From contig JAWQCY010000001.1 in assembly GCA_036321795.1 (NCBI GenBank), positions 124,001-188,000 on the forward strand: DNA of 64,000 nucleotides, given 5' to 3'. Positions 1-8,220 of the stretch are shown here, in pieces. The stretch is from CAKVON01 sp902475665 (lineage in GTDB: Bacteria > Actinomycetota > Coriobacteriia > Coriobacteriales > Atopobiaceae). Position 1 is the first letter of the stretch. The number at the start of each line of letters is the position of its first letter. The notes under the pieces are model-generated. The model was not told the origin of the DNA and did no database searches. It was given only the letters and a program-made list of their open reading frames with translations. Both the position numbers and the translations under genes were made by a program.

Positions 1-57
1 CGCGTCGTCCACGTCGTCGGCATTCGGAACGAACGTCTTGATTATCCAGTCTGTCAT
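1..57 (-). CDS. Probable cation diffusion facilitator transporter, N-terminal fragment
   Basis: Only the first 19 codons lie in the window; the gene runs off the left edge. The start is ATG at 57 on the minus strand and the peptide reads MTDWIIKTFVPNADDVDDA. The opening, hydrophobic and then FVPNADDVDD, resembles the N-termini of CDF (cation efflux) proteins of high-GC Gram-positives. That match is from memory of the family and too short to prove. If right, the product would be a multi-pass inner-membrane divalent-metal/proton antiporter. Confidence 0.4.
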   Translation of the reverse strand, partial: MTDWIIKTFVPNADDVDDA

Positions 58-187
58 GGGTGCCCAGCTGCCTTCCCGCCCCGCGACAAGGCCCTTCTCG
101 GCGCTCCGGTCGCGCCTCGCGCCGCCTGGCGGCGCGTATGGGAACGTCCCACGGGCCCGCGGGGTTTGACGGATAACGATACCCGTT

Positions 188-367
188 TTACGCGAGCGGA
201 GGGTTCACGCAGGTGGACGGGATTCTTCCGGTAAGCAGGTACTCGCGCATCGGCTCGACGGCCATCTGCCTGAGCTGGACGTACGACTCGACGGAGTCCC
301 ACCCCGAGTGCGGGGTCACCACGCAGCGCGGGTGGGCGATCAGCGCGGGGTTCGGGTCGGCCTCCTC
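188..367 (-). pseudogene. Decayed C-terminus of a D-2-hydroxyacid dehydrogenase
   Basis: About 59 codons on the minus strand end in TAA at 188-190. They contain HPRCVVTPHSGWDSVESY followed by QLRQMAVEPMREYLLTG, the C-terminal catalytic-His segment (TPHSGW) and final helix of D-isomer-specific 2-hydroxyacid dehydrogenases. The frame stays open further to the right, but beyond about 367 it no longer looks like that family and is simply antisense to pcrA. The NAD-binding domain and N-terminus are missing. It appears to be the stump of a gene removed by a deletion that joined pcrA to it. A complete relative, ldhA, lies at 43.7 kb. Confidence 0.65.
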
Positions 368-423
368 TTGCGGAAGCCTCGCGGACTCGCCGCGCCCGCC
401 CTCTTGTGGTCCGCGCGCACGGC

Positions 424-450
424 TACACTCTTGTTCGTCGAAAACGAACA
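424..450 (+). promoter_or_regulatory. pcrA promoter -10 and inverted-repeat operator candidate
   Basis: TACACT at 424-429 is a good -10 hexamer. Directly downstream is a perfect inverted repeat, TGTTCGT (432-438), spacer CGAAA, ACGAACA (444-450), lying where transcription would start and ending 19 nt before the pcrA ATG. No convincing -35 is seen. The position suits a repressor site for a DNA-repair helicase gene. The half-sites face the opposite way from the actinobacterial LexA box (CGAAC-N4-GTTCG), so LexA is not assumed. Confidence 0.4.
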
Positions 451-469
451 CCACATGGAGAACGCCCAC

Positions 470-2977
470 ATGAACTTCGAGCAGTTCAGCCTCTTCGAGG
501 CCGCCAATGCCGAGAAGAACGTCGCCCCGCAGCCCACCGCGCCCGAGCCCGTCGCCCCCACGACCGCGCCCGCCCCGGGCGTGGTCGACCTCACCACCCT
601 CAACCCCGCCCAGCGCAAGGCCGCCGAGTGCACCCGCGGCCCGCTGCTCGTGCTCGCAGGCGCCGGCTCGGGCAAGACGCGCGTGCTCACCTACCGCATC
701 GCGCACATGATCGCCGACGAGGGCGTGCGCCCCTGGCAGGTCCTGGCCATCACGTTCACCAACAAGGCCGCGGCCGAGATGCGCGAGCGCCTCCAGGCGA
801 TCCTTCCCGGCCGGACGCGCGGCATGTGGGTCTGCACCTTCCACGCCATGTGCGTGCGCATCCTGCGCGAGGACGCCGACCGCCTGGGCTATGAGCCCAA
901 CTTCACCATCTACGACGACGACGACTCCAAGCGCATGGTCAAGCGCATCATGGCCGACCTCGACGTCGACCCCAAGCAGTACCCGATCCAGGGCATCCGC
1001 TCCAAGATCTCCGCCGCCAAGAACGCGCTCGTCTCGCCCGACGAGATGTCCGACCAGGCCGACAGCCCGCAGATCGCAAAGACCGCCATCGTCTACCGCG
1101 AGCTGCAGCGCCGCCTGGGTCGCGCCAACGCCATGGACTTCGACGACCTGCTGGTAAACGCGTACGAGCTCCTGCTCAAGAATCCCGACGTGCTGGCCAA
1201 GTACCAGCAGCGCTTCGTCCAGATCAGCGTCGACGAGTACCAGGACACCAACCACGTCCAGTACAAGATCACCAACCTTCTGGCCGCTGCGCGCCGCAAC
1301 CTCATGGTCGTGGGCGACGACGACCAGTCCATCTACAGCTGGCGTGGCGCCGACATCCAGAACATCCTCGACTTCGAGAAGGACTACCCGGACGCCACCG
1401 TGGTCAAGCTGGAGGAGAACTACCGCTCCACCGGCCACATCCTCGACGCGGCCAACGCCGTCGTGGCCAACAACAGCCGCCGTAAGGCCAAGCGCCTCTA
1501 CACCAGCCGCGGCGACGGCGAGCTCGTCCACGTCTACCAGGCCTCCGACGAGCGGGACGAGGGCCGCTGGGTCGGCTCCGAGATCGACAAGGTGCACGAC
1601 GGGGGAACTAGCTACGACGACATCGCGGTGTTCTACCGCACCAACGCGCAGTCGCGAGTCCTCGAGGACATGTTCCTGCGCGCCGGCGTCCCCTACAAGA
1701 TCGTCGGCGGCACGCGCTTCTTCGACCGCCAGGAGATCCGCGACGTCATGGCCTACCTCAAGCTGGTCGTCAACCCTGACGACGATGTCAGCGCCCTGCG
1801 CGTGGTCAACACCCCGCGTCGCGGCATCGGCACCACCAGCGTCAACAAGATTAGCGCCTACGCGGCCGAGCGTGGCATCTCGTTCTTCTCGGCAGCGCAG
1901 GCCTGCGCCTGCGAGGAGGGGCTTCTCTCCGCGAAGACCCGCAACGCCCTGGCCGGCTTCACCGACGCCATCGAGTCGTGCCGCCACGTCTCCGGCGAGC
2001 TTGCCGACGTCGTGCAGCACATTGTCGAGAAGAGCGGCCTGATCCGTGCGCTGGAGGCCGAGAACACCACCGAGGCCGAGGGTCGCATCGAGAACATCCG
2101 GGAGTTCTTCGGCGTCGCCTCCGAGTTCGACGAGGAGCACGACGACGCGGCCGAGACGCTCGAGAGCATCGAGCAGCTGCGCGCCGCCGGCGCCCTGGAC
2201 GCCGCTGCCGACGTGGCCGCTGCCGGCTCCGCCGCCCCCGCGACTCCCGAGCGCCCGCAGGTCGCCGCCGAGAAGCTTCCCGCCCTGATGGAGTGGCTCG
2301 CCCTGCGCAGCGACCTCGACTCGCTGTCCGGCTCCACCAGCGCGATCACGATGATGACCATCCACTCCGCCAAGGGCCTGGAGTTCCCGGTCGTCTTCGT
2401 CACCGGCATGGAGGAGGGCATCTTCCCGCACATCCGCTACGGCGAGGACGACCCCTCCTCGATTGAGGAGGAGCGCCGACTTGCCTACGTCGCCATCACC
2501 CGTGCCGAACGCAGGCTCTACCTCACCTATGCCGCGACGAGAAGGACCTTTGGCTCGACCCAGGCCAACCCGCGCAGCCGCTTCCTCAACGAGATTCCCG
2601 CCGAGCACGTCAAGCAGGTTGGCGTGGGCTCGCAGGGCTTCTCGGGCGTGGGTTGGGAGAAGCGCGGCGACCGTCGCGGCACCTTCGGCAGCGGCCAGGG
2701 CTCCGACATGTATGGCGGTCGCGTCTTCGGCTCGGCCACCCGCTCGTCGAACCTCGGCTCGCGCCAGCAGGTGCGTCCGGCCGCGCCGCAGCCCATCCGC
2801 AAGGACGAGCGCAAGGCCGCCGAGACCTTCGCCGCCGGCGACAAGGTCTCGCACAAGACGTTCGGCCCGGGCGTGGTCACCGCGGTCCAGGGCGACACGA
2901 TCGAGGTCGCCTTCTCGCGAACGGGTAAAAAGAAGAAGTTGATGAAGGGCTTCGCGCCCATAGTGAAGATCGACTAG
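470..2977 (+). CDS. pcrA: ATP-dependent 3'-5' DNA helicase PcrA/UvrD
   Basis: An 835-aa superfamily-1 helicase that unwinds DNA in nucleotide-excision and mismatch repair and in replication restart. Walker A GAGSGKT is at 64-70, Walker B VDEYQDTN near 254, then GDDDQSIYSWRGAD, LEENYRS, and motifs V/VI (TIHSAKGLEFPVVF near 630, VAITRAERRLYL). The C-terminal 45 residues (GDKVSHKTFGPGVV onward) match the Tudor-like RNA-polymerase-binding tail typical of PcrA. The start at 470 is chosen because GGAG at 457-460 sits 9 nt upstream; an in-frame ATG at 455 has no ribosome site. An Ala/Pro-rich linker near 580-600 is longer than usual. mtnN follows after 10 nt, so the two are probably cotranscribed. 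Confidence 0.95.
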   Translation: MNFEQFSLFEAANAEKNVAPQPTAPEPVAPTTAPAPGVVDLTTLNPAQRKAAECTRGPLLVLAGAGSGKTRVLTYRIAHMIADEGVRPWQVLAITFTNKAAAEMRERLQAILPGRTRGMWVCTFHAMCVRILREDADRLGYEPNFTIYDDDDSKRMVKRIMADLDVDPKQYPIQGIRSKISAAKNALVSPDEMSDQADSPQIAKTAIVYRELQRRLGRANAMDFDDLLVNAYELLLKNPDVLAKYQQRFVQISVDEYQDTNHVQYKITNLLAAARRNLMVVGDDDQSIYSWRGADIQNILDFEKDYPDATVVKLEENYRSTGHILDAANAVVANNSRRKAKRLYTSRGDGELVHVYQASDERDEGRWVGSEIDKVHDGGTSYDDIAVFYRTNAQSRVLEDMFLRAGVPYKIVGGTRFFDRQEIRDVMAYLKLVVNPDDDVSALRVVNTPRRGIGTTSVNKISAYAAERGISFFSAAQACACEEGLLSAKTRNALAGFTDAIESCRHVSGELADVVQHIVEKSGLIRALEAENTTEAEGRIENIREFFGVASEFDEEHDDAAETLESIEQLRAAGALDAAADVAAAGSAAPATPERPQVAAEKLPALMEWLALRSDLDSLSGSTSAITMMTIHSAKGLEFPVVFVTGMEEGIFPHIRYGEDDPSSIEEERRLAYVAITRAERRLYLTYAATRRTFGSTQANPRSRFLNEIPAEHVKQVGVGSQGFSGVGWEKRGDRRGTFGSGQGSDMYGGRVFGSATRSSNLGSRQQVRPAAPQPIRKDERKAAETFAAGDKVSHKTFGPGVVTAVQGDTIEVAFSRTGKKKKLMKGFAPIVKID

Positions 2978-2987
2978 GGGAGGACCC

Positions 2988-3686
2988 ATGAAGCTCGGAA
3001 TCATTGGCGCCATGGAGGTCGAGGTCGCGACCCTGCGCGACCAGATGGACGTGGAGCGCACCGTCACCCGCGCCAACATGGACTTTAGCGAGGGCGTGCT
3101 CAACGGCTGCCCCGCGGTGGTCGTGCGCTGCGGCATCGGCAAGGTCAACGCCGCCGCTTGCGCGCAGATCCTGGCGGACGAGTTCGGCGTGACGCATGTC
3201 GTCAACACCGGCGTCGCCGGCTCCCTGGACAACCGCATCGAGATCGGCGACGTGGTCGTGTCGACCGACGCCGTGCACCACGACATGGACGTGACCGGTC
3301 TCGGCTATGCCCCGGGCGAGGTCCCCCAGGTGGGTACCGTCGCGTTTCCCGCCAACGACGGGATGCGCGAGCGCGCCGTCGAGGCATGCCACCAGGTTGT
3401 GCCCGAGATCGGCGTGTTCGAGGGTCGCGTCGCCTCCGGCGACCAGTTCATCGCCGAACGCGCCCGCAAGGCCCGGATCAAGGCCGACTTCGACGCGATG
3501 TGCTGTGAGATGGAGGGTACCCCGATCGCCCAGGTCTGCTGGCTCAACGAGATCCCGTTCGTCATCGTGCGCGCGATCTCGGACAAGGCCGACGGCTCGA
3601 AGAAGGTCCTCTATCCCATCTTCGAGAAGCGCTCGGCCGAGCGCTGCGCCAAGATCGTCGGCGAGCTCGCCCGCCGCATGGCCTAG
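2988..3686 (+). CDS. mtnN: 5'-methylthioadenosine/S-adenosylhomocysteine nucleosidase
   Basis: A 232-aa cytoplasmic enzyme that hydrolyses the N-glycosidic bond of MTA and SAH, releasing adenine; it recycles S-adenosylmethionine by-products and supplies S-ribosylhomocysteine. MKLGIIGAMEVEV carries the first catalytic Glu region, CCEMEG around 172-177 the ribose-binding Glu, and RAISDKAD the catalytic Asp (D199). The length matches the E. coli enzyme. A strong ribosome site (GGGGAGG) precedes the ATG. Its stop codon overlaps the stop of the convergent degV through a shared CTAG. Confidence 0.93.
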   Translation: MKLGIIGAMEVEVATLRDQMDVERTVTRANMDFSEGVLNGCPAVVVRCGIGKVNAAACAQILADEFGVTHVVNTGVAGSLDNRIEIGDVVVSTDAVHHDMDVTGLGYAPGEVPQVGTVAFPANDGMRERAVEACHQVVPEIGVFEGRVASGDQFIAERARKARIKADFDAMCCEMEGTPIAQVCWLNEIPFVIVRAISDKADGSKKVLYPIFEKRSAERCAKIVGELARRMA

Positions 3687-4552
3687 TAGCCGATGGCGGG
3701 CTCGCAGGTGATGCCCACGAAGTCGGGGCCCGTGTGGACCAGCAGATCGGGCGTGGCCGACGTGCGGATGACCTCGACGATGTTGTCCACGCGCTTGCGG
3801 ACCTCGGTCTCCATACGGTCGAACAGCTCGGGCTCGGCGGGATCCATCGAGACGCAGATGCCCAGCACGACCTTCTCCAGCTTGGAGGCCGCCGCGCAGA
3901 TGAGGTCGACCTCGGCGCGTAGCGCGCGCTCCCAGCCGCGGGCCTTGCGCGCGACGACGTAGGCGCCGTCTGGGTCGCAGGTCATGACCGGCTTGATGTT
4001 GAGGACTGAGCCCAGGCGGTAGGTCGCCTCGCCGATGCGGCCGCCCTTGCGCAAGTAGGACAGCGTCTTGGGGCAGAAGAAGATGCTCGAGTCGCGTGCC
4101 AGCCCCTCGAGCTTCGTGCGGATCTCGTCGAGCTCGAGGCCCTTCTCGGCAAGGCGCGTGGCGGCCATGACGGTGAGGCCGGCGCCCAGGCCGATGCTTT
4201 TGGAGTCGACGACCGCGACGGGGAAGTCCATCTCGGAGGCGACGAGGTTGGTAGTCTGGTTGGTGGCCGACAGGGCGCCCGCGATGGTCACGAACACGGC
4301 GGCTTCGTAGCCGTCGTCGCGCGCGGCCTCGAGCGTCTCGCGGATGGTGTGGGGGCTGGGCAGCGACGTGGTCGGGATCTCGGTCGCAAAGCGCTCGACC
4401 ACCTGGGCAGAGTCGATGTCGACGCAGGAGCGGTACGTGCCGTCCGTGTAGTTGAGCAGAAGGGGCACGACGCGGATGTCGTGCTCCGCGACGAAGTCGA
4501 CGGGCGTGTCGGTGCCCGAGTCGCAGACGATTGCGATGCGCTTTTCGTTCAT
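3683..4552 (-). CDS. DegV family fatty-acid-binding protein (FakB-type)
   Basis: A 289-aa DegV-fold protein. MNEKRIAIVCDSGTDTP is the DegV N-terminus, PTTSLPSPHTI is the TS-x-PS fatty-acid carboxylate-binding segment, and FFCPKTLSYLRKGGRIG is the family's central motif. DegV/FakB proteins present a bound fatty acid to the kinase FakA for phosphorylation and membrane-lipid incorporation; no FakA gene is in view. It is monocistronic on the minus strand and convergent with mtnN, sharing the bases of both stop codons. Which fatty acid it binds cannot be read from sequence. Confidence 0.88.
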   Translation of the reverse strand: MNEKRIAIVCDSGTDTPVDFVAEHDIRVVPLLLNYTDGTYRSCVDIDSAQVVERFATEIPTTSLPSPHTIRETLEAARDDGYEAAVFVTIAGALSATNQTTNLVASEMDFPVAVVDSKSIGLGAGLTVMAATRLAEKGLELDEIRTKLEGLARDSSIFFCPKTLSYLRKGGRIGEATYRLGSVLNIKPVMTCDPDGAYVVARKARGWERALRAEVDLICAAASKLEKVVLGICVSMDPAEPELFDRMETEVRKRVDNIVEVIRTSATPDLLVHTGPDFVGITCEPAIGY

Positions 4553-4733
4553 GGGATACCTCTCGTTTCGCGAACGCCGCTTGTGGCGGCAGCGCGCGCC
4601 GGCCCACGGTCGGGCGCCAATCCATCGTCTCGACTATAGCGCAGGCCAGCGATGCCCCGCAGACGCTCTCGGGTTGCGGTCGAGTTCTCCGGGCGGGGTT
4701 GTGGTCACGTTCCGGTTCCGCCCGCGAACCCGG

Positions 4734-4761
4734 TTTGGCGCGATTGTGGGCCGGATACAAT
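4734..4761 (+). promoter_or_regulatory. Probable nhaA promoter
   Basis: TTTGGC (4734-4739) and TACAAT (4756-4761) are separated by 16 bp in the divergent gap between degV and nhaA. The predicted start lies about 40 nt before the nhaA ATG. The rest of the 255-bp gap shows no further clear structure. Confidence 0.5.
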
Positions 4762-4807
4762 TGCCTGCAGAGAAGAACTTCGAGACAGATGTGAGGAAGC
4801 CCATAAC

Positions 4808-6226
4808 ATGACCCAGACCAGCACGCCCGAGACGTCGACCCAGGCAAGCGCAGCGTCCGCCTCGCCCGTGAGCAGGGCCACCATCATCCGCGAGCCCGCC
4901 GTGGTAAAAAGGCTCGCCCGCAAGTCGCGCCACAGCAAGATCACCTCCAACGGGACCGTCGCCGCCGCCGTCATGGTCGCCGCGGCGCTGCTGGCGGTGT
5001 GCGTCGCCAACTCGCCCGCCTACCACGTGGTGCACGAGGTGCTCGAGACGTCCCTCACGCTCGGCGTCGGGCCGCTGTCGGCCTCGCTTTCCGTCGAGCA
5101 GTTCGTCAACGACTTCCTCATGGCCATCTTCTTTTTGCTCGTGGGCATCGAGCTCAAGTACGAGATGACCGTGGGCCAGCTGCGCCGCCCGCGCCAGGCC
5201 GCCCTGCCCATGCTCGCCGCAGTTGGTGGCGTGGTCGCGCCCGCCCTTATCTACCTGGCGCTCAACGCCTCGGCGGCCCCGCACGGCTGGGCCATCCCCA
5301 TCGCCACCGACATCGCTTTCGCCCTCGGCGTCATGTCGCTTCTGGGCGACCGCGTGGCCCCCGAGACCAAGGTCTTCTTCCAGACCCTCGCCATCGCCGA
5401 CGACATCCTGGCCATCGTGGTCCTGGCCGTCTGCTACGGCCAGAGCCCCAGCATCGCCTGGTGCGCGGCGTCGCTCGTGTGCGTCCTGGTGCTTGCCGCC
5501 CTGGCAAGGGCCAAGGTCTACACCTCGCGCCACTACCTCGTGGTCGGCCTGGTGCTGTGGATCTGCATGTTCAACTCGGGCATCCACGCCACGCTCGCCG
5601 GCGTGATCCTGGCCTTCTTCCTGCCTGCCCGCTCCGACGTCCGCCTGTCCCAGCTGCGTCCCTGGCTTGGCAGCCAGGCCCGCACCCTCGACGACCACTA
5701 CGACGACGAGACCCACGTCCTGGGCCAGCACGACTTCACGGCCGCTGCCGAGAAGGTCGAGCGTGTGATGCACCACGTCACCCCGCCGCTGCAGCGCGTC
5801 GAGCACGCGATCGCGGTCCCCGTCAACTTCCTCATCCTGCCGCTGTTCGCCTTCGCGAACGCGCAGGTCAGGCTCGTGGGCGCCGACTTCGGCGCAATAG
5901 TGTCCGACCCCGTCACCCAGGGCGTGTTCCTGGGTGCGGTGCTGGGCAAGCCGCTCGGCATCGTTGCCGTCACCTGGGCACTCGTCAAGGTCGGCTTTGC
6001 CAAGCTGCCGCGTCGCGTCACCTGGGACCAGGTCATCGCCGTGGGCATCATGGGCGGCATGGGCTTTACCATGTCGATTCTCATCGCGGGCCTGGCGTTC
6101 CCCAACCCAGCCGAGGTCATGGCGGCCAAGTGCGCGATCCTTGCCGGCTCGTTCACGGCGGGCGTGCTGGGCGTGCTCTTCGTGCGCGTCCACGACGCGA
6201 TCGCGGGCAGGCGCCCGTCCGAGTAG
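4808..6226 (+). CDS. nhaA: Na+/H+ antiporter NhaA
   Basis: A 472-aa integral membrane antiporter that exports Na+ in exchange for H+ for pH and salt homeostasis. It has about 12 hydrophobic segments starting near residue 55, the signature AIFFLLVGIELKYEM, the discontinuous-helix segment ATDIAFALGVMSLLG, and the paired aspartates of the ion site in LAIADDILAIVVLA. The start is ATG 4808, preceded by GAGGAAG; upstream in-frame codons have no ribosome site and read through the promoter. The first 50 residues form a Ser/Thr/Ala-rich cytoplasmic extension. The hydrophilic loop near 298-325 (TLDDHYDDETHVLG) is also seen in other actinobacterial NhaA proteins as I remember them. Confidence 0.93.
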   Translation: MTQTSTPETSTQASAASASPVSRATIIREPAVVKRLARKSRHSKITSNGTVAAAVMVAAALLAVCVANSPAYHVVHEVLETSLTLGVGPLSASLSVEQFVNDFLMAIFFLLVGIELKYEMTVGQLRRPRQAALPMLAAVGGVVAPALIYLALNASAAPHGWAIPIATDIAFALGVMSLLGDRVAPETKVFFQTLAIADDILAIVVLAVCYGQSPSIAWCAASLVCVLVLAALARAKVYTSRHYLVVGLVLWICMFNSGIHATLAGVILAFFLPARSDVRLSQLRPWLGSQARTLDDHYDDETHVLGQHDFTAAAEKVERVMHHVTPPLQRVEHAIAVPVNFLILPLFAFANAQVRLVGADFGAIVSDPVTQGVFLGAVLGKPLGIVAVTWALVKVGFAKLPRRVTWDQVIAVGIMGGMGFTMSILIAGLAFPNPAEVMAAKCAILAGSFTAGVLGVLFVRVHDAIAGRRPSE

Positions 6227-6256
6227 CGGCTCGCGCGACGGGCCTTCCCGCCGCAG

Positions 6257-6538
6257 CTAGCTGACGGTCCCGTAGACGTAGCCCCAGCCGTGCGCGGTGA
6301 TGATCGAGTTCAGCTGGTCGCAGAGCCTCGCGCGCCGGTAGGTGCCGGCGGGCAGCAGGTTGACCACCTCGATGAGGTCCTCGCCCAAGTCGTCCATCTC
6401 GGCACGGACGACCACGTCGAGCCTGGTCACGGTCTCGTCGACGGCGTACAGCGAGTCGACGAGCCTCTGCAGCTCGCCGTACTCGGGTGCGGGTGCGCTC
6501 GTGGGGCGCTTTTTGCTCTGGTTAGTCATGGCGACCAT
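6257..6538 (-). CDS. Conserved small protein of unknown function
   Basis: A 93-aa soluble, acidic protein (possible starts ATG 6538 or ATG 6529; neither has a strong ribosome site). The Lys/Pro-rich N-terminus is followed by a helical segment, GELQRLVDSLYAVDETVTRL, and a compact C-terminus containing LCDQLNSIITAHGWGYVYG. No family is recognised. It is convergent with nhaA (30 nt between stops) and divergent from the aminotransferase gene. Coding is supported by the codon-biased frame and sensible composition only. Confidence 0.6.
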   Translation of the reverse strand: MVAMTNQSKKRPTSAPAPEYGELQRLVDSLYAVDETVTRLDVVVRAEMDDLGEDLIEVVNLLPAGTYRRARLCDQLNSIITAHGWGYVYGTVS

Positions 6539-6738
6539 GGTACCCGAACGGCCCGCGTGGGTGCTCTGCGATCGGACGTGCGGGCCGCCTGTTGCGTGTC
6601 GGCAGCATGTGGCCCGGCTGAAGGGCTCCCACGCTGCGCCTTCGGCGGCATCTCGGGGTCTATACTTTTCGCGGACGAGAAGGATGCCCGAGACGCCCAA
6701 CCACGCGTGCAAGGCGCGGGCGTGACCGAGGAGGACCA

Positions 6739-8028
6739 ATGCCCAACGCATACGTCAACATGAGCGACGAGCAGCTTCGCGACGAGATCTCCCGACTGGA
6801 GGCCGAGGCGGACGAGCTGCGTGCCCGCGACCTCAAGCTCGACATGGCCCGCGGCAAGCCCAACCCCGAGCAGGTCGACATCTCGCGAGCCCTTCTCGAC
6901 GAGCTCACGAGCGTCTCGAGCTTCGACGACGAGGGCGTCGACGCTGCCAACTATGGTTGTCCCGACGGTCTGCCCTCCGCGCGTCGCCTGGCCGCCGAGG
7001 TCCTGGGCGTCGACCCCGCCAACGTCATCGTGGGTAACTCCGCGAGCCTCTCGCTCATGCACGCCCTGGTGACCAACGCCTACGTCCACGGCGTCGCAGG
7101 CTGCGAGCCGTGGTGCCGTCAGGGCGAGGTCAAGTTCCTGTGCCCGAGCCCCGGCTACGACCGCCACTTTGCCATCACCGAGTCCCTCGGCATCGTCAAC
7201 GTCCCCATCGAGATGGGTGCGGACGGCCCCGACATGGACGAGGTCAGGCGCCTGGTCGAGGGCGACCCGCAGGTCAAGGGCATCTGGTGCGTCCCCAAGT
7301 ACGAGAACCCCACGGGCATCACCTACTCCGACGACGTGGTCCGCGCGTTCGCGGCCCTCAGGCCCGCGGCCAAGGACTTCCGCATCTTCTGGGACAACGC
7401 ATACGCCGTGCATGACATCGTCCAGCCCGGCGACGAGCTTCTGGAGATCTTCTCGGCAGTTCACGAGGCGGGCAACTCGAACCTGGTGTACGAGTTTGCC
7501 AGCACCTCCAAGGTCACCTTCCCCGGCGCCGGCATGGCCTGGGTCGCCGCCGACGATGACGACCTCGCCGAGATTCGCCGCGCCTTCGGCATCGCGCAGG
7601 TCTGCCCCAATAAGATGGTGCAGCTTGCCCACGCCCGCTACCTGAAGGACCTCACGGGCGTGCGCGCCCATATGTCGCGCCACGCGCAGTTCGTCGCCCC
7701 GCGCTTTGCGCTGGTGCAGCGCAAGCTCTCCGAGGGCCTTGGCGACCTCGACGTCGCCACCTGGACCAAGCCCAACGGCGGCTACTTCGTGAGCTTCGAC
7801 GGTCCCGAGGGCTCGGCCAAGGCCATCGTTGCCCTGGCGGCCGAGCTGGGCGTCAAGATGACCGGCGCCGGCGCCACCTGGCCGTACGGCAAGGACCCGC
7901 GCGACACCAACATCCGCATCGCCCCGACCTACCCCTCCCTCGAGGACCTGGGCGCCGCGCTCGACGTGTTCGTCGTGTGCGTCAAGCTCGTCTCGGCGAG
8001 GCTTGCCCTCCAGGCGAGGGTCGCGTAG
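6739..8028 (+). CDS. PLP-dependent aspartate aminotransferase (MocR-like aminotransferase family)
   Basis: A 429-aa fold-type I aminotransferase. LDMARGKPNPEQVDIS at the start, NYGCPDGLPSARRLAAE and VPKYENPTGITYS are signatures of the bacterial aspartate aminotransferase group that is distinct from AspC. FWDNAYAVHD holds the PLP-ring Asp/Tyr and the Schiff-base lysine is K258 in STSKVTFPGAG. The likely reaction is aspartate + 2-oxoglutarate to oxaloacetate + glutamate in the cytoplasm. GAGGAGGA precedes the ATG. TATACT at 6661-6666 may be its -10. A terminator lies at 8089-8122. The exact amino-acid substrate is inferred from the family. Confidence 0.88.
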   Translation: MPNAYVNMSDEQLRDEISRLEAEADELRARDLKLDMARGKPNPEQVDISRALLDELTSVSSFDDEGVDAANYGCPDGLPSARRLAAEVLGVDPANVIVGNSASLSLMHALVTNAYVHGVAGCEPWCRQGEVKFLCPSPGYDRHFAITESLGIVNVPIEMGADGPDMDEVRRLVEGDPQVKGIWCVPKYENPTGITYSDDVVRAFAALRPAAKDFRIFWDNAYAVHDIVQPGDELLEIFSAVHEAGNSNLVYEFASTSKVTFPGAGMAWVAADDDDLAEIRRAFGIAQVCPNKMVQLAHARYLKDLTGVRAHMSRHAQFVAPRFALVQRKLSEGLGDLDVATWTKPNGGYFVSFDGPEGSAKAIVALAAELGVKMTGAGATWPYGKDPRDTNIRIAPTYPSLEDLGAALDVFVVCVKLVSARLALQARVA

Positions 8029-8088
8029 GCGCCGATCGCGCGGGGCGGGCGTCGCCGTGGGTGTGACGCGAACGTATGAAACGACGCT

Positions 8089-8122
8089 GGGCCGGGGCGA
8101 CCACGGAAGCCCCGGCCCTTTT
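8089..8122 (+). terminator. Rho-independent terminator of the aminotransferase gene
   Basis: A perfect 10-bp stem, GGGCCGGGGC (8089-8098) and GCCCCGGCCC (8109-8118), with a 10-nt loop and a TTTT tract. It separates the aminotransferase from the TPR-STAS-Tat operon; TAGAAT at 8126-8131, just beyond, is a candidate -10 for that operon. Confidence 0.9.
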
Positions 8123-8220
8123 CTGTAGAATAGGACGCTGCAAGTTGGGTGTGGGCGCGTGTCCGCACGTGGCGGCGCCCGCGCGAAGGTCGGGCGCGGG
8201 TTTGGAAAGGAACGTAGTCG

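Noticed and set aside
424..450. Standard LexA (SOS) box at pcrA
   Set aside because: The half-sites are GTTCG...CGAAC, inverted relative to CGAAC-N4-GTTCG; kept only as an unnamed operator.
368..3286. Minus-strand open frame antisense to pcrA, continuing into the dehydrogenase stump
   Set aside because: Only the last 59 codons resemble a protein family; the rest is an antisense shadow.
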